Source: Chromera velia
Lineage: Eukaryota > Sar > Chromeraceae
DNA length: 27,823 nucleotides
Direction: 5' to 3'
Assembly: GCA_018398765.1 (NCBI GenBank)
Contig: JAHBMJ010001653.1
Coordinates: 1-27,823 of the forward strand
The stretch's first letter is position 1; each line of letters starts with the position of its first letter. The position numbers were made by a program, and so were the translations under genes. The notes below the pieces were generated by a model, which saw nothing but the letters and a program-made list of their open reading frames with translations, did not search any database and was not told where the DNA came from. This document shows positions 1 through 12,300 of this stretch, one piece after another.

Positions 1-29
1 CTGACTGACTGACTGACTGACTGACTGAC
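1..29. repeat. (CTGA)n tetranucleotide repeat at a 5' splice site
   Basis: Seven tandem copies of CTGA (GTCA on the coding strand) start exactly at the donor of the intron after exon 39 and run off the window edge. Confidence 0.95.
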
Positions 30-215
30 CTTTGACTGTGAGAGGAGTCTGAGGATTTTGTCTTCCAGTTCTTTCAAACTTCTCTTTGACTCCGCCGACT
101 CCACCACCAGTCTGACTCTCTTCTCCTCTACTGCCGGCTCTTCCTCCTTCACGAGCATCGCCAGAAGCTGATCTTCTAGACCGTCAGCAGTCACCACGAA
201 GTTCAGGAGGGTGAC
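30..215 (-). CDS. DNAH1: Dynein exon 39: after AAA5, residues 3720-3781 (last exon in window)
   Basis: It encodes [20 protein letters not shown] and [16 protein letters not shown]. The VTL-(I/L)-NF-x-(V/L)-T-x-x-GLEDQLL motif and the E-x-E-D-K-I-L-x-x-LS-x-S motif follow AAA5 in all axonemal heavy chains. It ends AAG|GTCAGTCAG in phase 0. AAA6 and the C-terminal domain must lie to the left of the window. Confidence 0.96.
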
Positions 216-3200
216 CTGGAGGAACACGTTCGTTCAAATGAAGAAAGAGGCTCAATCAATAGAAGGGAGGCATAAACCGCAAATTCATTGCATATTATCG
301 TTCTGAGTGGGGATGACAATAAGTTTCTGTGTGTCTGTGAAAGTCTGCGCGTTTGCGTGAATATGCTGCTAGATGTATCTTCACTGCCTGAGTCTCTTTT
401 GCCAATGTAGGGACGTTTGATGGAGACATCCACTTTTGCTTTTCAAAGGAAAGCGGAAAACAAAAAAAAACCGCGAAAATCCTTCCGCTTGTTTATCTAA
501 AGAAATATCGATTCCTTGGCCACCCTTCACATTTCGATCACAAAGAGGCGACGGACCTCAACGCAAACTTCGGGCGCGTAGTGTGGATTTGGAAGCTTTG
601 TGGTGAGGTAGAGTCTGAAGTCTTTAGAGTATTCGATCTGTTGGTCTCCCAGTCGAATCATCATCACAGATCCCATCTTGAAGACTGCCTTTTGAAGAAG
701 GGGTTGGAGAAGCGGGTCCAGATGCTCCCCCACATTCTCAAACAAAACTGGAACACCTTGAGAGACGCACATCTCAAGAGCACGCGCATAGTCTTGAGAG
801 AAGCGGAGGACCTTCAAGGTCGGTTGAGCAGACGCTTTCTCATCCCCTCCTCCGCCTCCACCTCTTCCCTTTTTGTCTGCCCCTCCTGCCCCTTGAGGCC
901 CTCCCCCCTCTTCGCATTTGATCCATTTGTTTGCCTGAAGTTGAGGATCGATCATCAAGGGCCACCTCCTGGAGTTGGACATGATGATAGCGTTGTCAAG
1001 GGAGAAGGAATCGTTAGGCAATTTGTTGATCACCCACTGCTGGATCTTCACAGGGTCACCCACGATGGACTGCAGAAACAAATGCAAAAAGTCCGCGAAC
1101 AAATGAGTGCTTCAGAGTGCTTGGAATTCATCGGGAGAAGCACAGAGAAGCATCTAAAAGTCAGAATGCGAAGAAAGGAAAGAAAAACAAACACGGCACT
1201 ACAAAAGAGAAAAAGAAACCTGCCAACAGATCATCAAGTCTATTTGGGAATTGAATGGCTCCACCATGCACCTGCAGGCCAACCTGGAGTGAAAATGCAA
1301 TTTCCCTCAGTGCCTCGCTGTTGCTGGCCCCGCTTGCTGCCGCCTCCATGGCCGCTTTTCTTGAAATGGACACCGACGTCTGGATGTTCTGGTTCAGCAG
1401 AAAGTCAATCCAGTGTGCAACGGTGGTCTGTCTGTGCCCTGCCGGGAACACCCCCATGTAGGCAATCACTCCCGAAGCAACCAGAACGTCGCCAGTCAGA
1501 CTTGCAAACTCTTTCTGCACGCATTTGCTCGAGCCCAGCCACAGGCGCACAGAGAGACGGAAACAAGCTGAGAACAAAAAAGAGAAACAAACGTGGAGGA
1601 GATCTGCGTCGCATCATACAATTGAGGATGGAGACTGGTATTGAACAGACTGCATCAATTCACGTTTGTTGTCTTCAGGCAAATAGTCCTCTAAGAACAG
1701 TTGAGGCTGGAGGCCCATGACTTGATAAATTACCGTAGAAATAGAGTCCCTTCCCCATGTTGACGTATAAGATACCAACAAACGAGTGACGCACGCAACG
1801 AACTGACTGACCCCCAGCCGTTCCGAGGCCTTCGTCCATGTGACTCGCTCCCCTCCGAGCCCCGAGGTCAATTTCTCTGCTCTCACAAGTTTTTTTCTGC
1901 AGTCGTCGTCCTCTTGCTGCAGTCTGTCCTTCTTCGCCTTCGCTTTCTCGAAGTCTGAAATCAACGCGTTGACCCGGTCCACAACTTCCTGCAGCATGGC
2001 TTTCTTCTCTGCCAACTCGTCCATTGCCTTCTTCAACGTGGCCTCTGCCTCTGCCAGCGCCAGTCTCTTTGGCTCCACGATCTTGGCAACCTGCTCGCCC
2101 ATGGTTTTGCACAAATTAGCGCACTTTTCTCGCGAAATGCACACTTAATTACCAGCAGAGCAGAGAAGATTGACTCGCCCAACTCTCGATGATCTTGGAG
2201 ACACATGCGTGAGGAAGCAAGATTTGTCCAGGGGAAGAGAGACAGCAATCCGGATGCAAGAGTGACGCTACGTATATGGTCGACCGCGATGCAGAAAAAT
2301 TCTTCGCATGGGATCACGGCAACCTGGAAGGAATCGGCAAGCAAATGACAGAAAGGACTCTTTGGATGTCCTGCAGATGACAAAGTGCAAATACGATTCT
2401 GATCTCAACCTGTGGAGCGAATTCCCCACCGACCGACCGACCGACCTTGTCGTATTGGATGAGGGCGAGGACCCATTTGCAGAGGCCTGTCGCTGCGACT
2501 GAGGCCTTTTTGATCAATTCAGGGTCGAACGCGGGATTCTCAGCGAACACCGTCACCTTCTGAACAATGTCGGCTGGGATGTTGTCCTTGTCGTATCTGT
2601 GTGGAGGGGCGGATGAGAAAGAAGAAAACGAAAGCTGTTCGAGGAGGATGACAAGGAGAGGAGAGAAAATGCAAAAAAGGAAACCCACCACCAAGGGGGC
2701 AGTAGAGGAGAAAAGGCCGACAGCTCAAAGGATGGAGGAAAGTGTGCATGCATGCAAGAAGGCAGACAAGGGGATGCGTTGGAAGAAATGGGCCTGAAAG
2801 AAAAAACCTTCATGGACTTGATCTGAAAGAAAATTGCTTCTTTGGGCCACAACAAGATTCTGCTCCACTTTTTTTCCCCCAATAAAATGCCCAACTGCCC
2901 AACTGTCTGCGCGCCGTTTTTCCTCATATGCCTGTCTGTCCTCCTGTCTAACTTACCCAAAGAGTTTTTGAAGCAGCTTGGCGTCGCCGAGGAGTTCCTT
3001 CTTTGCGGGTTCCCAATAATCCTCCACGTTTGATCTTCCATCGGGGCCCTTCTTTTTTGCCGGCTTGACTCTGAACATGATGCACAGAGCATTCATGACC
3101 AAGACCACGCCATCAGGGGGGGACTTCATTGCCTTGACCTCGACGAGATCGTTTTTGGAAAGTTTTTTCAACGCATCCTCTGCCGATTGGAGGATTGGGA

Positions 3201-3330
3201 GAGCTGCACAGGAGGCCGGAGAGGAACGTACAATAATGTAGTCTGGCATTTGCGCATCCTTCCGTTTTCTGTTACACACTCAGCCAATTCACATACAGAT
3301 GCGTACGCACAAACGCACACGCACACACAC

Positions 3331-3381
<51 letters not shown>

Positions 3382-6300
3382 CACACACACACACACACAC
3401 ATACACACATACGCGCGCGCGTGCGCACACGCGCACTCACATACGTGAGTACACCTCGGTCCCGAGTACATGAGCGCAAAAAAAACGTCTGTCCTCCCCT
3501 GAATTGTGGGTAAGGCGAGAGAGAGGTGAAGCCATTCTTGGCTGTCTTCTTGAATTCAAAAACAATCACAAAGCTTTAATCACGGAAACAAGTGCCGACC
3601 CTGGTCGAGTTGTCCTTGGCATTCGTCCTTCATCGCTTGTGCGGCTGCTGCCTGTTTGCTGCACGCTTCCTCCTCTACCTGCACCTTCGCCTGCTGCTGA
3701 GATGCCTCCTTCTGTTTTTGGTCGATCGTCACCATCAAAGCCGCTGTTTCTTCTGAGGTCTTCTTCAACACCGGCTGGAGCTCCTCGAGAGTCTTCTGCA
3801 TCTCCACCACTGCCTCGGAGGTCGACTGCAACTTGTCCAGACCCACATCGTATCTGCTCTTTGCCCCTCGGACCTGGGGCAGAAAGGGAGGAACAACACG
3901 AGAAGGAGGAAAAGATTCGATGAAAGCGTTTCTTTTCAGGTGAGAACCTTCACTTACTTGTTGCAGGAGAAGTGCAAAAACAACTCTGAGAAGTCTGCTG
4001 GTCAGTCAGGCAGATGCTGCATTTGTCTATTTGCTTGTCTATTTGTCTGTCTGTGCTTCTGTCTACCCGTGCATTGGTCTCTCTGTCTCTTTCTGCCTGC
4101 GGTTCGCCCTTTGCTTCTTTGTCCATTTGTCTGTGTCGGTTCCTTTCCTGGGTCTGCTTGCTTGCCCTTTTTCCCATGTGCGTCCCTCCTTGCCCATCTG
4201 TCTGTGTATTTGCCTGAGAGTCTAACGCACCTCATCTCTCTTGTTCTTGAGCAGCCCCTTGAAGGCATTGATCAGTTCGAGGTAAGAGGTCGGAGTCACG
4301 TAGTAGTGCCGTCTGTCGTCCTCTCTGTATTTCCTTGTGAGATCTGTCACGCTTTGCTGCATCTCGACACACGTTGCTGCTACGCCATCGAGAACTTCCT
4401 CGGAGGGCAGATTGCCTGAAAGATGGGAGGGAGGGAGGGAGGGAGGGAGGGAGTGAGGTCTGGAGGGAGGAATGAGAGAAGGAAGGGATGTTGGACTCAG
4501 GAATGCCATGGAAGGAAGGAAGAAAAAAAACAATGCATGAGAGGTCTCAACTAGTGTTGCCGTTCCTCAAGCAAACGTGTCTTTCATTCACTTTCTCAAG
4601 AAAGGTGCGCACGTAGGAAGATAGAACGACGCGCAAGTAGCTGGATTGACAGGCATGCCAACAGAAGAGAGCCCGAGTGCCCGAAAGAATCGGGCAGGCA
4701 GGTTCCCTCCATGCAACAAACGAACCTGCGGTGACCTCCTCGGCTAAGAAGTGATGGGAGACAGAGCGCAGCGCCTCTGCAGGCCACTCCATAAACCAGT
4801 CAATGGTACAGCAGTTGACAAGGGAGGGGAACATACGGATTCTGTTCCTGAAACCGTCTCCGATGGGGGACAGACAGAGGACGATGTGCAGGTTCATTCG
4901 GGAGACTTCGAGAAAGTACTGGAAGATCTCTGCGGGCCCATGCCTGGGAGGGTTGGCTTGGGAGGCCGGCTTCATGCAGAGGTCCAATATCGTGTTCTGA
5001 AGGCAGGCAGACAGAAACAGGCAGAAGGGGAGAGCAGTGTTTCGACCACTCACAAACAAATCAAAAGAAAAGGCAACATCGATTTTCTGTGTCTCAATCG
5101 TGCCCGTACCGTGAGGTGGGAAGGGAAGGACAAGGTCAAAGAGGGATAAAGGACGTGCAAATCATGGGAAGGACAATACTGCGCTTAGATAAAACAAAAA
5201 GTCGACTGTCTGTGTCGACAAACAATTTACATCAAAATGGACAAAAATTCTTTGCAACAATTCGGAACAGACTCTACAGAGGACAAAAGGATATATGCAT
5301 CATGTACGTCTCCGAGTCGAAATCAAGTCGACACTAGTGAGTGACACCCCCTATCCCTCCCTCACTCTGCCTGCCCCTCCCTCGGACCGACCTTGTCCTC
5401 CTGATTGAAGAGGTTGGGGATTTCTCCCGTGTTCAGAAGTGCAGAGAGATCCTCCACGAAGGTCTCCTTCACCAGCTGCGTGTCGGATATCATGAACGTC
5501 ACTTCCTTTGCCTTCCCTCCGCTTTTCATCTGCAGATTCTTCAAGTCGTCCCTCCATTCACTCACGCCATATGCCTTTGAAATCTCAATCGTTGATAGAT
5601 CGTACTGCACGATGTTTGTTGCAAGCATGGTGAGGGACTTCCTGCCCGATCCGCCGACCCCCACCAGCAATGCGTTTCCGAGAGGCTGTCGGAGAACCCG
5701 AATGATCCTGGCTACGTGCTCGATTGCAGAGAAGAACAGCACCAGGTTCATCTGTTTCCTCGGATTCATCTCGTTGTAGTCTGTCAAGTACCCATTCATC
5801 GCCTCCTCCAGGGCCTCTCTGTCCGACAACTCCTGGTAGAAGGGCCTGAAGAAATTAAAGGAAGGAAGGGAAAAATAGGGTGGATGGAAGTCGGAGAGCG
5901 ATCCATAGGCAGAAACGGCGGGAATTTTTGGGGTGCAAGTTCAAATACAAGACATATCTTTGGAAAAAATTGAAGCGGTCATTGAAGTGGTATGAGCAAA
6001 AAAACAAAGGGCGGTGACTGTTGAGTGAAAAAGGAAGGAAGAGGATACGGCTAAAAGCGTTTTTTCTGCCCATCGCTAAATTACTTTCCGCCTGTCTGCT
6101 TATCTGTCCATTTCCCTTACTGACTGACTGACTGGCACACATACGGACGGACCTGCGCGGATCGACGAAATCTCCAAACAGGACGGTGGCCTTCGGATCG
6201 GACCCGACCAGCTGCTCCCATTTTCGCCTGAAATTGGAATCCATCAGACCTCTCAGCTGTTGCTGCAACCACCCCTTGTCTTCCAAGGAGACCAGACGGT

Positions 6301-9300
6301 CCGCAAACACGCGTGAGCACTCGTGCACCCAACACTTGACCATATCGTCCTGACTCTGGAGCGAGTCAGGGGTGCACATGCACACCCCTTGCACGACCCT
6401 TGCAAGATCTCGCAGGTTGAATGTGTAGTGTGATTTGGCAGGGGTGGGCAGAAGATCCTTCTGTGCGGAGTCGAACAGCTCGATGGTTGCTTTGACGACT
6501 AAGGGAACTTGGGACGCCACTGCGGACGTGAAGGGCTGGAAGTACCACTTCATCACTGTGACGAAGATACGGGTGAGACTTTCATTGTCGAAAGGAGTGA
6601 GGAAAATGAGGTTGTAGTTGCGAGTGTACCGCATGCTGATGTGATTCCTCCCACCCCCCGGTGGACCCATACAGGCAATGAACTGAAGGTCGACCAGCTC
6701 TCTGAACTCGCAGGTCTTCCTGTCATACCAACCCCGTGAGGCCATCCACTGCCGAAGGATTTCGATAGGAGGCTGTGCTCCATATGTCTCTTTTGCGGGA
6801 AGGTTGAGATCGTCTACGAAGACGATGCAGGTCTTTCCGAATGGTGGGCCGAAGGTCCCCTTTTTTCTCTTGTCAAGCTTGCCATCAACAATGTCTTGTG
6901 TCTGATTTGCCGTTGTTTGCGCAGAGAAGGCAAAGCAAATGTTCGTGTAGCGCTCTTTGTCGAATCCCTCGGAGAGCTGGCTTTGCACAGACACGGTCTT
7001 TCCTGTGCCTGTGGTCCCGGAAAGAAGAATGTGGCATCGGGTGAGGGAGAGAGTTTCGAGGAAAAAGGCGTTTCTTCGGGTATCTGATGTAGGGACGATG
7101 ATTTGGTGTATTTGGGCTTCTTTGGGGATGTCCAACTGCTGAAGACCTTGGGTCCATGGAGCCCATTTGCCTGTGTCCTCTTGGACTAGGAAGTCGTACG
7201 CTAAGAGTTTCTCGGGAATGGAGAATTTTGTCTTTGATGTGTAGACGGGAATGTCCACCAAGAGATTGTATTTCTCCCTCATCTCTTCTCCTTTTCCTGC
7301 CAGAAAATCCCTGATGAATTCATCAAACAAGCGTCTTCCTGCCTCGTCCACGGCGGCACCCACAGACCAAAGAATTGAAAAAAAGAAAGTTGACTCTACT
7401 CTTTGGTCCTTGTCCTTTTGACTCATTCCGTCACCCTTGTCTTTCTTGTCTGTCTTCCCAGCATCTCCGGAGATCGCCGCAGAGGCATCTTCGTGCGCTT
7501 TCTGAGCGGCTTTGAACTCTGGCACATGCCTCAAAAGCATACAAGTGAGGAGCTTCAGTGCACTCATGACGAGCCAGTTCTCGGAGATCGGCACAGGGGT
7601 GTTGCAGGACCTGTGGATGAGGTCGAGGGCTCCCGGAACGAATTCCATGAAGTGCTGTTTGATCTGTTGACCATTCACCCCGTCCTTTCCAAAAGATGAG
7701 GTCCCACTGGGAACAGGGCCCTCAAGCCAGCTGTCAACGAAGGGCTCCCACCCGAGTTGATCGGGCTCCAGGAACACCATACCGCATCTCGACACTGTGG
7801 CTGGAGAGGCCACAGCGAGGTCCTCAACCTCAAACATCATCGTTGTCACAGGGGACAGCTTGATGATCTCGCCTGCAACAGAGAGAGAACAGAGAGAGGA
7901 GTGAAAGTTGGGCAGAAAGAAAGTGAAACAAAACAGGAGAGCTGTGAAATTGGAAAGCGGGGGGTGAAAGGCAAAGAAGACAGCGAGATTTCTTCTCAAA
8001 GGGATAAGAGAAAAAGGGGAGGAATGAGAGTTGCGGCAAAACACAAGGCAATCACACAACAACGTTTGCTCCCCTGAGAATAGCCCTCTGTCTGACCTGA
8101 GTTCAGGCAAAGTTTTTTGTTATCGTCCAGCACGGTGTTCATGTTTTCAATCCACACAGCGTCCACGGGACCGTCTAGGGCGATCCACTGTCGTTTCTTC
8201 GGGTCTGCATTGGATGCGTATCTGACAGTCAACGCGAGGATTCCATCTGTCCACTCGTGGGTGTTCTCGTCGAATTGACCATACAGCTGTCCCTGTGTAA
8301 TCGATTTCGGATTCATTGTGTGGATCTCCACAGGCATGTACACCTCCGATTCGGGGTTCTTCTGGGCGACCGCAGCCATGGCAGCTGCCAGCACATCCAT
8401 CACGCAGGTCTTTCCCGAAAGGGTCCGACCCACAAGCATCAGACCGTGACGAACCATGACAGTCTCGAGCAGCTGCGTGCACTTGTGGATAAATGGACCA
8501 GTGGATTGTAGATTCCTCTCCGCTGAGGCGTTCTCCATCGCTGCTGTGAGGTCCCCATAGTCTGGAGCTGGGAGGGTGGTCCCGGGAAAGAGGTCACTTA
8601 TGATTCCTTTGAAGAGGGGAATATCGTTCTGAGTGAATTTGGGGAGGTTCACGTCACTCAGAGCTCGAAGTGCGAGGATGTCTTCAGTGAACTCTTCGCC
8701 GAGGGTCCGTTTCAGTTGGCCTGCATGAGGGGACAACAAAAAAATGGAGAGAGAAAGAGAGAGAGAGCCTTTCAGGCGTGTAAGGGTTGCATGAAACCTA
8801 ACGGATGGTAGCCGTCTTGATCCGAATCCCCCGTAGCCTCGTCAGTCTTTAGCGACTTCACTCACGCTTTCTTTTCTCAGTACCACCATTCAAAAGTCGG
8901 CTCGGCGGTCGAAACTTCAATCAATGAATTGAGGAAGACGATCAAAAGACGAGAGAGTCGATCGCTTATGTGCACTGACCTGCGGCAGTGAGAATTGCCT
9001 TCAGTGCTCTCATACCGAAATCGTAGTGATCTTGCGAACTCAGCTGTTCACTCGACAACCTCAGAGACCCCACACACTTCCGAGCTAAATTCTTCGCGTC
9101 CTCGAACCCGAACGAGTAGAGCACGATCTCAGCGATCAGACTGTAGTCGGGGACCATCATGGCACAGGGCCGGAAGAGAGCCTTGAGGTTATCTGGCAAC
9201 TCGGATCGCCCTGCGTACCCAGGGTTCATCGTGATGTTCACCGCACAGGTGGGAACTAGATCGAGCTCGGTCCCCTCAAAGAGGAAATTCCTCTTTTGCA

Positions 9301-12300
9301 TTCTGCAATGAAGAATAAAAAGGCATTCTTCTTGTGCAGGACGTGAACGATGGAATTTGCAGTACAGTCGATTTGCCTCTGTCGTGTTTCGTGGGGAAAA
9401 AGCATCGTTGTTCTTACCTCACGCAAAATCACGAAAAGATTTATTGGAGCTCGGCCTCGTACTACAAGACCAGCTTTCTCAAAAAGGCTTAAGCATTCAA
9501 GGCACGAAAGAGAGAAGAAAATAAATAGGAAACTTGAGAACAAAATGTATGATAGGCATGCTTCATGACGGTCTGTCTTCATTCGTTCATACCATGGCAG
9601 CTTGACCGTCCCAGCAGGCGGAGAGAGTCCTCAACCGCGGTGCACAAAATTTGATATTCAGCCGTACGAGAATTTTGAGAGCTGCTCGGACACATTTACT
9701 TCACAAAAGAATCATGGCTAATCACCATCAGTACACTTTGTATTCCTGTTGCGCATTCTGTCTGACCTGATTGCATCCTGAATCTGCGCCACCTGTTGTG
9801 CAATCACAGAGAGCACCTCCAGGTCAATTCTGTTGAACTCATCAAAGCAGCACCAGCACCCGGAGGCAGCAAGACCCTTGAAGAACTTTGCCATGGCCAG
9901 GTAGTCCAAACCGTCTGAGCAGTTAAACACCACGCACTGAACCGCCACAGCCTTTGCGAGATCCTGCTCGAGGAGAGGGGAAACATTTAAGGAAGATATC
10001 AAAGTAAAGCCACTTTAGTTCTCTCATGCTTGGACCTGCGCAGATTTCTGACTGGCCTCCTTTTTCCAGGCGAAGTGCATTGTGCTTCTTCTGTCAGATT
10101 CCCCAGAACGGGTGAAATGTACAGGGAGATAGGGGGACAGTCGCTTGTCTACCCTTACAACCAAAAGAAATCATGCCGGAACATGGTCAGATCCAAGAAT
10201 ATGGCTTTCCGATCGAAGTTTCCAAAATGCAGTGAACCAGCGCACCTTAAAGAAACCATATGGTTACATGCACATATAACAGTATGCTTTTGTTGCCTTG
10301 AACAAACGGAGAGCCAAAGATCATGGCTGAATTTCCTGTACCGTCTATCTTTTGTTCAGACTTTCGTGAGAAAAATAAAACACAGAACAAGAATCCGCCA
10401 TGCGCAAACATTTCAAGGATAAATGCTCGACCGAGCTAGCTCACCTTTGTGGACTCTGTCTTTCCGGTCCCAGCGGGTCCCTCTGGCGCCCCTCCATAGT
10501 ACAGATGGAAGGCGCCCATCAGAGTTCTATAGCATCTGTCGGTGAGAGGGGTGATGACCAGACGGTCCGAGTTCCCGAGATACTCAAAACCGTAGTGGAG
10601 ACAGGAGTTCACAATCCGGACCTCGCACTCGCACTTGGCATTCATTTGCTTTTTCCCTCCTGTGGCCTCCCTTGCTGGTGCGGGAATCTCTCCAGGCTTC
10701 TTCCAGTAATACCGGAGTTGTGACATCCAGTCGAACTCATCTGGGCTCCCGATCTGCATGCATGAATGGAAGGAAGAACAAGAGGGAGTGAAGATTCAAT
10801 CAGAATGTTCGTTTTCAGAGTATGCTCCCGGTTTCCGACTCCCTTTTTGAAGAGAATCCATTCAGGACCTCGGCAGGCTGCAGATTCCTTTCGACCAAAT
10901 AAAAAGAAGACTTCCATCCTAAATGTGTGTCGAGGCCATTGAAAGTCGTTCAAAAAATACAGGAACAAAGATGTCGTTTCAGGCAGGCCGGATGGGAATG
11001 GCGGATTCCAAGACTTTCTCTCTGTGCAGAAGTTGCTCTAGATTCAAGATTCTCTGTCACCTAAAAAGTGGATACACACTTTTGATACACAGAACCAGCC
11101 CACCTTTGCTTTCTCAAGCTGCATCACCACGTCCCGTGCGTGGACATCAATAGTGACCATCGCTCCGAGTGTCTTTCTGTTTTGTTTCGTCAGCTTGCCT
11201 CTGACTAGCTGGACCACCTCGGAGAGCTGCGAGACCAGCTTTTGGACGTATCTGCATCCATTCAAACATTCAGATAATGAGGCAAACAATCATAAAGAAA
11301 AATAAGACACGAAACGAAAATTCTTCCATCGATCGTCTTTGAATGGTCCAACCTTCCAAATCATTGCTGGAAAAATGTCCTTTTCCGGATGTCTTTGGCC
11401 ATTTTGTCCAACTGGCCGCCCGGCCAATTGGGCAACACATGCAGCCCCAATCCGTGAGTAATCGGGGGTCATCATCCGCTAACTGACTTGTCAATTGCTC
11501 CCGATGAAATCGCCTCTGCGACTTCTGCAGTCCAGTAGATGCAGTCCACCGCGAGGACAACCTGGCCCGGCCATTCCAGACACCACTTGGTTCTCTGCTC
11601 CTTTGCATACGCCTGCATGCATGTAGAGAGACGATTAATGCATGCATGAAAACAAAATTATTGGATTTTGTCTTTCTCTTCATCATGTGTGTTCCCTCTC
11701 ATACTCTCTCTCGTTCAGGGACACATACACATTCACTCCCTGCTTCTCAGGGTAGACCGCAAGGAGCGGAAGACAGGGCCGAAATGGGCGTCGGCTGGCC
11801 GGCTGGCTGGTTGGTTGGTTGGTTGGCTGGCTGGCGGGCTGCAAAGAGTTCCCTAATTGAGTCTTCCAGACTAAAGCGGCGAGGAAAAGTTAAAAGAATG
11901 AAGGGTCTTGCTTGCATGGTCCATTTGACTTACCGTCACTGAGGCATCAATTTGTGCCCTGAGGACGTCTCTCATGCTGCCCTCAAACTCCAACAACCAC
12001 TTCTCAACGTTGCCCTTCTTGTCATCGGCGTTCACATCGACCACCAGGGACTTCCCTCCAGACGGTGGGTCACCTGGTGTGACAGTCAGGGTGACCTCCT
12101 CTCCCTCGGCGGATATCATCCCTTCAATGATGGAAGACCCGGTGGCCGCATCGAAGCGCACCTTGTTGACTCCCTCGAAGCACTTGTTCATGTGAGGCTG
12201 CACTGCCACAGGGTCCTTCGTCTGAGAGAGGATAGAGAGGAGTTCGTCATTCGAGAGGAAGAAAAACCTAGGGAAGGCCAGACGCTTCGTTTCCAGGTAG

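Noticed and set aside
581-1720. A 379-codon plus-strand open frame
   Set aside because: It lies antisense to dynein exons 37 and 38 and runs across their intron. The minus strand carries unmistakable AAA5 motifs, and the plus product has no recognisable pattern.
3168-3569. Open frames of Cys-Val or His-Thr repeats
   Set aside because: They are translations of the CA/GT microsatellite in an intron. The same applies to frames at 16480-16761 and 19246-19500.
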